This document shows positions 45,768 to 55,914 of a DNA stretch of 64,000 nt, piece by piece. The notes beneath the pieces were generated by a model that ran no database searches, was not told the origin of the DNA, and worked only from the letters and a program-made list of their open reading frames with translations. Source of the DNA: Oscheius dolichura (lineage: Eukaryota; Nematoda; Chromadorea; Rhabditida; Rhabditidae). Location of the stretch: contig OW051496.1 of assembly GCA_932521035.1 (NCBI GenBank), forward strand, positions 1,798,001-1,862,000. Reading direction: 5' to 3'. Each line of letters starts with the position of its first letter. Position 1 is the stretch's first letter. The position numbers and the translations under genes were made by a program.

Positions 45768-46730
45768 TAAGAAGGAGATAGAAAGAATCTCTAAATAAGG
45801 GGCAATTAGAAGGAACCAAAAGTTTTTGCGGGGAGAAATTGAAAGGAAAAGAATAACTGTTGGCAATAAGAGTCCTTCAGTGGCGCCAAAGTGATGCTTA
45901 TCCTTTGAAAATACCGTGGAAAATGAGAAACTTTGCAGTCAATAAAACTCCGAGCTTAAAGTTTTAAGAAAAAAAAAGAGAGCCTGCTGGTTTCCGTGCT
46001 GATAAGAAAATCACTTCAGGGGCAATGAAATGAGTCTGTGCACAATTTCTGGGATTATCAACAAGCTGATTAGAAGAGGCTCGTACTATTTTTTGAGGAG
46101 CTTGCTGTCCGTTCGCGCGAAGCCGAGTATCTGATACGGAGTCACATATGCTGCATATGATCTGCAATTATAAATACCGTTATTGAGACTAGAAACGTTT
46201 CACGCTCTTTCAAATTTACCCGTCTTCTTTCCGTTCACCATTTCCGAAATTAATTTGGCCCTTTGCTCCGAGAAAGCGACATTCGAAGTCTTTTGACCAA
46301 TATTGTGAACTTGATAAGAAAATCGATGTGCCCGACACCCTTGCTTTGGCTGGGAATGTTTCAGGCGATCTCAAATTTCGCCACTTTTTCCCTCTCCCCG
46401 TTTTTAAAGTCAGTTTGGCTCTTTTCCTCCAGAAAAAGCGACGATGCGGTCTGACCAATCGTGTCAACTCGACGCGAAAAGTGACGCGTCGGACTGGTCA
46501 AGTCGTACATGGCCGAAAGCCGGCCCGGTTGACTTTTTTCCCCGTTTGGGAGCAATGTCGTATTGGTTATCCAGAACTATTTATTGCATTCACAATGATA
46601 GGCGGGTATAACAGTTCACAGAAAATTCATATGACTGGATAGTCTCGTGCAGTGTCTCTCTGCAAAAAATTTGCTAAAATAAACTTCCAAATGAAGGAAA
46701 TAGTGGGATTCAAAGAATAATCATTTAAAA
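45768..46730. other. Gap with a short direct duplication
   Basis: Two similar stretches (about 46215-46315 and 46375-46475) share GTTTGGCTCTTTTCTCC-like sequence, AAAGCGAC and TCTGACCAAT, so a unit of about 150-160 bp has been duplicated and diverged. No gene is supported. An inverted tRNA-like stretch (minus-strand AGTTCGAGTCCCCAATAAG) lies at about 46745-46780. Confidence 0.45.
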
Positions 46731-46878
46731 AAAATGCAAGAATGAAGTTGACTTATTGGGGACTCGAACTTGGGCAGAAAAAAGGCAAAAGATTTGTAAG
46801 CTAAGAAGAAAGAAGAAAGTATCCACTCGGCCATTTGGCCATATTATTATTGCCGCAATCCATTGCTTACAATTCAAT

Positions 46879-49590
46879 TTATTTCGCGGTATCAAGAAGT
46901 CGCGTTGGATCACGTTGGTCCCTCCGCCCACATGTTGAAGAGCCCCTTTTCGCGTCGCTCCTCGCCTGCCGGTCCCAGGGTCGGTGGATTCCATAGGCCG
47001 TCTCATTCGCTCTCCTGAGGTCCGTGGCCCATCTCGTTATAGGGCGTCCAGGTCTGCGTCTCCGGTTCCGCGGCTGCCAGGTGGTAGTGGCTGTCGACCA
47101 TCGGGAAGGATCCATTTGAGCGATATGTAGGGCCCATTTGATTTTCCTTCTCCAGGCCAGGTCCGCGATGTCGGGGAGTGCAGTTTGGAGGCGAATCTCC
47201 TCATTCCTTACTCTGTCCAGGAGGGATAGGCCCAGCATCGACCTTTCCATGCGTCGTTGCACGCTTTGCAGCTTATTTCTGTCCCGCTGTCGAAGGCGCC
47301 ACACTTCACAGCCGTACAGTAAACTTGGGATGACGCATGTTAGGAAGACGCGGCGTTTCATCTTCATCGGCACTGTTCTTTGCGAAAAGAACAGGCGATG
47401 TCGGTTAAAGGCGGCCCATCCGGCTCCAATTCTTCTTGGGATCTCCTGGTCTTCATCGGTGCAGATCACTGAGCAGCCAAGGTAGACGAATTGGCTCTTG
47501 AAAGCTACAGCAGCTCCGCCTATCGACAGGTTACCTTCGTCGGCGTTGGTCATGGCAACCGTTTTGGAGCGGTTGATGTCCAGGCCGACTCGTTGGCTCA
47601 CTTCTTCTAGCTCTGTGACCATGCGCTGCACTGCCGACAGACTTCTTCCAATGAGGACGACATCGTCGGCGTATCTCAGGTGGGTAAGGCGCCTACCGTC
47701 GACACCGTGTTTACACCTAGTCGCTTCCAATTGATTTGGCGGAAGATGTCCTCGAGTACAGCGTTGAAGAGCAGAGGGGACAGGACACATCCTTGGCGGA
47801 CTCCACGTTGGATCTCGACCTCTACCAGCTCTTCTTGCACCTTGATTTTGGAATCAGCCACGTCGTATACCTTCTGTAGCATCTCGACATAGAGGGATGG
47901 TATTCCTTGCCGGAGCAAGGCATTCCAGACGGCATCCCACTCTATCGTGTCGTAGGCCTTCCGAAAATCGACAAATACGAGGTAGATGTCGGTGCCGTAG
48001 TCGTTAGCCTTGTCGATAAGCTGCTGGACGGTGTGAAGATGTTCGACAGTAGAATAATTCCGGCGGAAGCCGGCTTGTTCTACAGGCTGATTCGATTCCA
48101 ACCAACCATGAATCCTGGCCAATACTACACGTGTAAACAGCTTGTAGGGAGCTGGTAACACGGAGATGGGGCGGTAATTGGCCAGATCCGTTAGATTGCC
48201 TTTCTTCGGGATAAGCGTCGTTATGGAGTCGGCAAATCCAGAAGGGACAATACGGAGGTCGAGAATCGTAGTGAAGAGCTGTGCAAGAGCAGGAACCACT
48301 TCTTCTTCAACACTACGAAGCATCATGGTTGTGATGGAATCATGACCAGGAGCAGTGCGCTTCTTCATGCGACAAAGCTGTTTCCGCACCTCCTCCTCGA
48401 GAACCGAGGGAACACTTTCAGAGGGCGGATGAGTCACCGGATGTACCACAATCGTCTTCTCATACAGCTGGTTGAAGAATTCCTGAATCCTTGCCTTCAC
48501 TCTTGGGGAGTTGTCGTTGGGGATCCGTCATTCTTCAGCACCTGTCGCATCACATGGGTTGAGCATTTTTCAAAGAGCTTCTTGGACGCAAGTGTTTGAT
48601 GATACCGAATTAGAAGTCTCTTTTCTAGGTCATCGGAAATGGAGATAAGCAACGACTTGTTGATTTGGACTAGCTGAAGTCGGGAAGATGGATCTCCCTT
48701 GTTCAGTAGCAGTCGTCTTTCGGCGAAGAGGTTTCTGGTCTTAGTAGAAAGCCTCTCTTCTTGTGGAATCTTCTCGGTGGCCACAGCTCTGGCGTGCTGG
48801 AGAACCTCGCAAATATCCAGATATTGCGCCGATGGATTATTCGTCTTTTCCATTTCTTCTTTCAGCTCCTGGACCGCATGTCGGAATAGAGGCCAGTTTA
48901 ACTTGGTCTGCTGTGTCTGTGAACGACGTCTAGGAAGACAGCCTTCAATGTCTAGGACGAGGCGGCAGAGACGGTGATCGGAACGGAAGTTGAAGTTATT
49001 CACAACAGAGACGGAGCGCACTACATCATGTCGTCGGACCAAGAACAGATCGTACTCCTTCAGGGTTGCCCCGTTTGGAGCTCTCCAAGTCCACTTGCGG
49101 CCTCCCCTCTGTTTGCAATACGAGCTGGCAACTTTCCAGCCGTTCAACGAGCAGTAGGACACCAGTTGTTCTCCCCGTCGGTTACGATTACCGTAACCAT
49201 AAGGTCCGACAACTGGCTCTTGGGGGTGGGCGCGGGAGCCGACGGAGGCGTTAAAGTCACCCAGCAGGATGGTGCACCTTCGGGAGTTTCTTGGCGGTGC
49301 CGTCTGGTCGCTATTGACCTGGCCCGTACCCTTACTTTTCCTTCCAGCCCTTATGTGCAGCCCAAATCTTGTAGTTGGTCTACACATCTGGTTGCACGCC
49401 TGCTGGAGACAGCTCAGGAAGCTTTCGTAGTCCTGGTCGCTCGCCTCTGATGTTGGGGCATAGCCCATTACAAGGCAGAGGGTAAAGCGATCAGTTCGGA
49501 TCTCCAAAGTGCAGCATCTGTCGTTTATCGGTGTAAACTGATAAACATTTTTAATCAGATGGGGTGCCACAATGAAGCCTGCTTACAAAG
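46879..49590 (-). mobile_element. RTE-like non-LTR retrotransposon, 5'-truncated and frame-shifted
   Basis: Minus strand, three overlapping frames. 49570-48497: apurinic endonuclease domain (LGDFNASVGSR, YDLFLVRRHDVVR, RSDHRLCRLVLD). 48500-47676: reverse transcriptase (NYRPISVLPAPYKLFTRV, VFVDFRKAYDTIEWDA, GVRQGCVLSPLLFNAVLEDI). 47700-46879: LRYADDVVLIG with the catalytic YADD, the thumb, and a C-terminal WALHIAQMDPSRW...RRPGRPITRW block typical of the RTE clade. Frames change near 48500-48530 and near 47690-47705, so the copy is inactive. The endonuclease N-terminus is missing upstream of about 49590, a usual 5' truncation. The 3' end was not fixed; it is between 46879 and about 46735. Confidence 0.88.
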
Positions 49591-49819
49591 CGGTTTTTAA
49601 TTTCGGCCGATTTGATATGTTAAACCAAACGGAGTGCTGCCATGTACCACGAGGGGTTTGGCAGATTTTGAATACGATTTCTGGGACAACTTTTGAAGAT
49701 CTATCGAATGGTATAGGTCTCATCGCGTGAAGCCACGGTAAAGTAAAAAGGTTAAAAAATTGGAGTTCCTGGACATGGGGCTCGGTGTTCTGGCCGTCGT
49801 CGAGATCCGGCCGGGCGTC

Positions 49820-50251
49820 ACCCTCGTCGTCGCTTTCCTTCCTTCACACAGACATAACCCTAAACAATTCTTCAATAGAGCTCTGAAAGAAAAGGAAACC
49901 TTCAGATTATCTACACCGCGTTCTATGGCGCGTGCCGCCATCCTGTCCTTGTCCGCCTGCTCCATAAAGGTAGACAAGGCCACGGGATCCAGGGCATCCC
50001 TGAAGTCGGTCTTGCACTGGCAGCCGCCTTTACCATCAGAATTAGAGTTCTTATAGCAGAAGCCGTCGTCCGTCGAGACATTTGGCGGCGGGCCACTGGC
50101 ACAAACCAGCGGGAGACGGTCGAATATCGGCATGGGGAGCAGTTTTCCATTCCCGTAGGCGACGGCATAGCGTCCCTGGTCCGAGCACTGCTGGTGGGGA
50201 GAGTCCGCAGGCCAGAGGTCGTGAGGGATGGTACCTGTCATGTATGGAACC
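49820..50251 (-). CDS. Small cysteine-containing, probably secreted protein, 3' part
   Basis: An exon at 49900-50251, after a TTTGCAG acceptor, reads VPYMTGTIPHDLWPADSPHQ, QCSDQGRYAVAYGNGKLLP, LVCASGPPPN, DGFCYKNSN and GGCQCKTDFRDALDPVALST, then a helical MEQADKDRMAARAIERGVDN. A 40-bp intron then leads to GYVCVKEGKRRRG and TGA at about 49820. Six or more cysteines suggest an extracellular module. The 5' exon with a signal peptide was not identified; upstream there is a fragment resembling the first exon of ENY2. I do not recognise the family. Confidence 0.5.
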
Positions 50252-50552
50252 CTGCAAATGGAGAAAGTTGTATTTTTAGAGGAGAAAAGTGGAGAAAAAT
50301 GGGGAAAAAGCGACGAATTGATTGGAAAAGGCAGCATTCCAATTGAATAAAACGGCCCGAACAATCGAAGACAGGGGTGGGAAAATGAGGGAGAACGTGG
50401 CGGACGGGGAAGCAGAGCAGACACAGGCATTTTGCGGTGGGGCATAAAAATTCTGATGCGAAGAATGGAAACTCGATCAACTACGTGTATCATTATAAAA
50501 AGTGTACAGAAGAATAAAAAGAGCATACGAAGCAGGAATGTGAGAATTTTCC

Positions 50553-50645
50553 ATTTCTTCAGCTGACATATGGCTCCTTCTTGTACTGAAATAGTAAAAA
50601 TTCTAGGAGAAGGGAAGGAAAAAGTAAGAAATGAGGAATTTCAGA
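50553..50645 (-). pseudogene. Duplicated fragment of the ENY2 first exon
   Basis: This stretch matches 51757-51845 with few changes. It includes the splice acceptor (TTTTTACTATTTCAG on the minus strand in the parent), TACAAGA and the start region encoding MTAAEM, here changed to MSAEEM. The rest of the gene is absent and the sequence runs into unrelated DNA. Confidence 0.6.
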
Positions 50646-51293
50646 ATTTTTCAATTATGTATAAGAGAGATTAGCAAATGGAACCTAAAGATTCAACTTT
50701 TAACCGTAAATTGAAACAGAAATTAACAAAATTGGAGTAAACCAATAAAAAACAACGCTGCTGCAGAATATAGTCCATTTTTTAGGTAGAAAGTTGAATA
50801 TTCGCGGGAAATTGAAGAAAATGTTAGAAAAAAATAGCGTATTTTATGTTTTGAATTGATTTGCTGGAAACTAGCAACAAGAATACGAACATCTCGCTTT
50901 TAAAGGAACGAGAGAAGAGAGTAATTCCTTTGCCAAATCAGATACAGGGGCTGAATGTAAGGTTGGAGATGGGCCTCCTTGTCGTCATTTATTCGTCACA
51001 AAAGTGTTTGCAATGGATTATTGAAACTCTAAAATTATCACCAGCCGATCAATACTGTCCGTCTCTATATGGAGCTGCTATTATTGGATCGTTGAAACAT
51101 ATTTATTCCCTACCATGCTCCCTATAATCCAATCTATTCCTCACCTTTTCTATTCACTGGACCTTATTCTGTTTCCCTTCGTGTTTTTATAATTTGAAGC
51201 TAGAAATTCTTCAATCTTTTACTTCATTACCCTGTGATTTCAATAATTTTTACTTTTGAAAGACAATAACCAAAAAAAAGGAAGAAGAGGAGA
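50646..51293. other. Gap without a supported gene
   Basis: About 650 bp of AT-rich sequence between the ENY2 fragment and the ENY2 stop codon. One plus-strand open frame (50861-51127) has no recognisable features. Confidence 0.4.
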
Positions 51294-51780
51294 TCAAACT
51301 TCGACACCGGTGTCTTCCTGGATCCATTTCTTTATCAGTTCGTAGACTTCCGTCTTCGCCGTGTTCGAGACGCTTCTCCTTCCTTCTAGCTTCAATTTAT
51401 CAAAGAGATATTGCTCCGTTACGTTGTCTATTCCCTAAACGTCAATGTTATCGCAGAGATGAAGCAATAGAACGTCTTTGATCCGATTATTTTATAGAAA
51501 AGATGAAAAATGAACAGAAATAGCCTTACCTGCCGTTTAATTTCATTCTTTGCCATTTTTTCCATCTTTTCAACCCATCCTTCGGATTTTAGTCGGTGCA
51601 TTAGGATATTCTGGAATTATTATACCATTCTATGTATCAGTTGGGGATTATAGAGGGAAATGGAAATATTTTTCAATGAAGCCGACTAACCTCTATCCTT
51701 TCGAGCTCTTTACTATCAGAAAATCGTTTCTCAATGCCCTCAAACTTCTTTTCCATTTCTGCAGCTGTCATATGACTCAT
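51294..51780 (-). CDS. ENY2/Sus1-like transcription and mRNA export factor
   Basis: Three exons, 51691-51780, 51530-51610 and 51294-51434, give 103 residues, the usual length of ENY2/Sus1 (about 95-105). The protein is all helical. Family-like blocks are ELERIENILMHRLKSEGW, EKMEKMAKNEIKRQG, VTEQYLFDKLKLEGRRSVSN and AKTEVYELIKKWIQ; the L-x-x-R-L-x-x-x-G-W core and the LxxxGRxxVxxxxKxE segment are characteristic. ENY2 is shared by the SAGA deubiquitinase module and the TREX-2 export complex, in the nucleus. Just upstream of the ATG is TTTCAG|TACAAGA, so the message could be cis- or trans-spliced there. This is a conserved host gene and anchors the region as nuclear genome. Confidence 0.85.
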
Positions 51781-51845
51781 TCTTGTACTGAAATAGTAAA
51801 AATTATAGGAGAAGGGCAGAAAAAAGTAAGAAATGAGGAATTTCG

Positions 51846-52688
51846 AAGTTCAAAAAAAGGTAAATCAAAAGAAAAACTGGTTTTGTTCCAAAAACGACTC
51901 CGTATGTTTAATGGAAATGTTTCATTTTTGTTGATGAAACGCTAAAATTCTAGGGAAAATGAGGAGGAAATGTGTACAAAGAGGATATATGGGCTTTTCT
52001 TTAATAACAGATCAGCAAGTTGGTTCTAAGTTTTTCCCTTTTAAAAATAAGGTGAAAAAAACTATATTTGCAAATTTTTGGGGGAAAACAGCTAGAAAGG
52101 AAAATTTTTTACTCAAATAACGGCAATGGCTTCAGTTCATATCATTTTAGTTCATGTTATTGTTGGAATTCGGGGAAGATGGGGAAAAATCTTAGAAAAC
52201 GTGGTTTTTCAGGATTTTGTGCCGAGTTCGAAAAGTATATTAACTGGAATAAAAACATTTAGATTTTAAATGTAAACAGAAGTGAGAAAAATGAGAAAAT
52301 TTGGAGAAATCCAGCAGAAAGCGGAGCTGTTTTTGTTCGAAAAGAGACGCCGTCGTCAGATCAGAAATAAGTACGTAGTGCTTTTATTCAGCTGTGAAGC
52401 CTAACTCTTGCGATGATCCACTGTTTCCTGATCTATTTTCGGATTAATTACCCATGGCGGAATATAAAAATTCCCAAAAATAGAAGACAAAAATCATAAA
52501 ATTGTTTATTTTTCGGATTTTACTACAAATCAGTACTTTTTGACCAAATTTTTGGTTTTCTACACCTCCCAAAACCTAAAAATCCCCAAAATCTCATAAA
52601 ATAAGCACTGATATTTATTATTATCGTCTAATTACAGTATTTATATGTACATAATTTCGTTTTAAAACGACCTCAAAAGGAAGAAGAA
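51846..52688. other. Gap without a supported gene
   Basis: About 0.84 kb, AT-rich. No domain-bearing frame is seen. It probably includes the ENY2 promoter and the 3' flank of the next gene. Confidence 0.4.
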
Positions 52689-53827
52689 TTATCCAGGATA
52701 GAGAACCTGATCCTCTCCGGGTCCTTGGTAGTACATTCCCTGAAAAATATCCATTTTGTTTAATTTTAGCGACTAAAAAAGCTCACCTTATCGTCCCAGT
52801 AGCCCTTATCCATGATCACGCCGCCTTCTTCCTTCTCCTGGACGTAGGGACACTTCTTCACGCACTGGTCATCACACTCGTGGGAATTTCCAACAAGCCT
52901 GAAGATTAATATATTTTACGGGTTTTAGGGAATCCTTTTAAAGTGATACAAGTCCGAAATTCAATACTTTCTTGCAGAAATCGAAGAAAACCATAAAACG
53001 CACTGATCATAGCCCTCCTTGACGGTATCCTTCACACTGGCGGCTACGTCTTTCACCTTGTCGACTCCCTTCTCGAGAATGTTCTTCTGAAAAGTAGATA
53101 TTTCTTGTAAGAGTTTCGGATCCGGGATAAAGGGATGGGATTTTTGTGAGCAAATGCTTCCTAGTCGGCTTTTCGTATAGAAATAGGTCTCTATAAATAA
53201 ACAGCTGCATATAAACCTGATTCCTGTCCTAAATTTTGGTTTTTCTTTTGAATTGAATCACTAACAACTTGTAAGCTATGAACAAAGTGAACTCTATAAT
53301 TTTCTCATTTTTAATACTTTACCCAAAACATAAAGCTTTTCCCGCCGACCACATAATAATCTTGCTCTGTTGGAATTGGAGAATAACGGTAGCATGTCAA
53401 ATAAAGAAGCCCAGTAAGGTACGCCCTTGTCATAACATCAAGAAGAAACAAATTGCCCAAAAAATAGGACGGGTAGACTTTTTTCTGCTCTCTAGACAGG
53501 GTAAAAGGGCCGCAATTCAATTCCTACGCTACTTGGCTAAGCTCTAATTCTTTTTAGCACTACAAATTATTGATTTGGGGATATTTCAGTACAGTAGATG
53601 GGATTTGGAGCGTTTAAGCCTTCCTGGATTGAAATAAAAAGAACATTCAGGGACCTAATTGAATTTTTGATAAAGAAAACGCCGACAAAGTTTAAAACAT
53701 TAAAGAATTGTAATGTTTTGGGGCAAACATAAAGGTTTGGCTGGAATTTTTCCTAGTTACTGAGTTGGTGCCCTAACTTTCAAGAAAATTAGGAAATTGA
53801 AAAACTAACCTCGTTTCTATCAGCCAT
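52689..53827 (-). CDS. Small hydrophilic protein, paralogue 1
   Basis: Start at 53827 (MADRNE, exon 53810-53827). Then an exon reading NILEKGVDKVKDVAASVKDT and VKEGYDQ, an exon with LVGNSHECDDQCVKKCPYVQ and MDKGYWDDK, and a last exon GMYYQGPGEDQVLYPG ending at 52689. About 90 residues. The first half is an amphipathic Lys/Asp/Ala-rich helix of the type seen in LEA-like and stress-related proteins; the tail GYWDDKGMYYQGP is shared with the paralogue at 56-58 kb. No signal peptide, so it is cytosolic. Four cysteines in this copy (absent from the paralogue's matching segment) are notable. Function unknown. Confidence 0.7.
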
Positions 53828-53921
53828 TTTATTCACTTTTAGTAATATTAGCAACTTTCTAGACAAAAAGAATAGAAAAGTCGAATTAGTGGTTGGGTGA
53901 AGCCGGCGGATAAAGCCGCCT

Positions 53922-53934
53922 GCTTATATAGGCA
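53922..53934 (-). promoter_or_regulatory. TATA box of paralogue 1
   Basis: On the minus strand CCTATATAAGCAGG lies about 100 bp upstream of the ATG at 53827, a good match to TATATAAG with a GC-rich flank, at a plausible distance. Confidence 0.55.
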
Positions 53935-54869
53935 GGGTGAGGACCCTCCCCCTTGTTGACGCCTTCCCCTCACGTGGCGCCGTGTCTCCTTTCGAAAACA
54001 ACAAATCCTTGAGGTTGTTGCTCGTCGGTGAGCTGAGAAAGAGACCCTTGAACACAGGGGGGCAAAAACTATTTTGACGTGGTCTTATCGCGGCGGCTGC
54101 TGCTCTCATGGCGGGAAACGGACTCTGGGGGAAAGATAAGAACACAGGGATGCCGAAAATAGGGGGCTTTGGCTCAAAATACGTAGCAAATGACGGGGAA
54201 AGACCGGGAGTCAAGTCCAAGCAATTTTTTGATTAAATTAGACTAACAGAACACATAAAAATCCGTTTCTGCAAAAATTTTAGTTTATTACTGCTTCGTT
54301 GGAAAAATTCTAAAAACCCGCCGCTCATAACATAAAAAATATGTTTTTTCCACGGAAGTGAAGACCCCGAGAAAAAATCGTATAAAACTTCTGAAACTAC
54401 AATCTTCGCTGGTTGATGAGTATTTCTGATCACATTACCTGGAAGTAGTGATCCCAACTCCCTTCTGTACTTTATCCCCCCGTCAAAACATAATATTCAT
54501 CCAGCTGAGCAATTTCGCCCTCCGCCCTGTTGTTTGTTGCTTTCCTACTGGCGGAGGGCGCTAGAGGAAAAGGACGTCAATTGTTTACGCCTGTGAGAAG
54601 GGGGAGATGAGCTCAAAAGCTCAAGAACAGAAATGTTCAATGGGCTGAGTGTTTGTCGACCGAAGAGAAATTGGAATGGCTACTAGCCAAAGCTTATCAA
54701 GGAACGATGAAACCAATTTTCAGTGCAGTTCTTAGTAACAGTGCCTTTCGTGCCTTTCAACATAATTTCAATGCTTTCCAAAACAATCGAAAATATAGAT
54801 ATTCCACGGTTAGAAGATTATGGGAAGTTCCCGGTAGAATTGAAGGCTCGATCCTCGATAGTCCGATTC

Positions 54870-54965
54870 CCTGCACCCGTAAAGTCTCGGCAGGAGGATC
54901 ATCTTTATTCAAAATGCCTTTATGCCTTTATATCTTGGTCGTGCCGAGACTTTACGGGTGCAACG
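54870..54965. repeat. 96-bp palindromic element with 21-bp terminal inverted repeats
   Basis: Starts TGCACCCGTAAAGTCTCGGC and ends with the exact inverse GCCGAGACTTTACGGGTGCA, about 50 bp apart. Single copies of the closely related CACCCGTAAGATCTCGGCAG occur near 33241, 33403, 35358 and 35527, so it belongs to a repeat family common in this window. Confidence 0.8.
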
Positions 54966-55191
54966 AATATACTATCAAGGACTGAGCCGAATTGAATGTC
55001 GCGCAGCCGTGGAACAGCAAACAAAAAAGCTGCAAGCTCTAAAATATCGAAGAAACGTGAAATTTCTGTTGTAAACACTATCGAAAAAAATCTGCACCAA
55101 GTTGAATATATAAACTACTGGAAACAACAACAACGTCGTTTTTTTTACTACTAAAAAGACGTCCAACTGGAGGGGATAGGTTTTAGAAATG

Positions 55192-55785
55192 TTACAAACC
55201 GTGCCATAGTCTATTTCCAAAGAAAAAAAAAAAGAAATTTTGTTCTCCGATCTTGGAGAAACTAGAAAATTTGATGGTAAACTGTTCCTGCAACGCCTTT
55301 CCTTCCCATTGAAAATTGACTCTACTGGTAGTAAAAAGATACACTTCATTCTGTTTACAGTAATCTCCAGGTTGGAATGAGGCACTCCTGGTCATACATG
55401 GGCAAAACGCCCAATTTCGGGCGCGCTCGGTTTTGGGCGTAGACGGGAGTGTCGGCAGTTTGTGCCTATATCTCGGTCATTCTTTATCGATTTCAAAAAT
55501 TCAAAGACCTAGTTAGAGAGCACGTCAAGGCGATTCTAGTGAACCCAGTCACATCTCAACCGCCCCGGGAAAAAAAAAACCTGTAGCCTCACAAACTTAG
55601 ACCGATGATATGTTACGTAACGTGGCGGGCCCGGGCGTTTGCCCATGTATGATCCTGGTTATCTTTTCCAGTTCCAGCTTATTGAAAGCCGTTGCTGAAT
55701 TTCTATAAAGAGCCTCGATGAAACGAGAAAGAGTTCTTCTAGTTTTTGCCCAAGAAAAATAGTATTTCGTAGCATACGCCCTCAA
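55192..55785 (-). pseudogene. Open frame interrupted by a MITE
   Basis: From 55785 the minus strand reads MRAYATKYYFSWAKTRRTLS...NKLELEKITR. The MITE at 55393-55652 then intervenes. On its other side the frame resumes as SASFQPGDYCKQNEVYLFTT and continues about 50 codons. Removing the element and one 7-bp target copy joins the two parts in frame. No known domain is recognised and no flanking exons are evident, so this may be a remnant of an unrecognised gene. Confidence 0.45.
55393..55652. mobile_element. MITE of the TACATGGGC family (copy D), with 7-bp target duplication
   Basis: Termini CATACATGGGCAAAACGCCC and the inverse of TCATACATGGGCAAACGCCC, 260 bp apart. The flanks are perfect 7-bp repeats TCCTGGT (55386-55392 and 55653-55659). 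Together with TTGGGGA at copy A this gives two independent 7-bp duplications. Internal sequence matches copy C. Confidence 0.85.
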
Positions 55786-55914
55786 TCAATTGACACTTTA
55801 TTCTAAAGCGTGGTCATATATTTCCAGGGGAACATAGAAAAAACATAGTTACAATTCAAAAAATACGTAATAAACAGAGGGAGAATGGAGATTTTCTGTT
55901 GAAAAGAGAGCGAA

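Larger units (their letters stand above)
53935..55914. other. Intergenic, with two small MITEs and a disrupted frame
   Basis: Contains no intact gene that I can support. It holds the palindromic 96-bp element at 54870-54965, the TACATGGGC-family MITE at 55393-55652 and the open frame it interrupts. A GC-rich inverted repeat GGCGGAGGGC/GCCCTCCGCC is near 54510-54560. Confidence 0.5.

Noticed and set aside
54653..54985. Plus-strand open frame of 110 codons
   Set aside because: A large part of it is the 96-bp palindromic repeat; no domain or conserved context.
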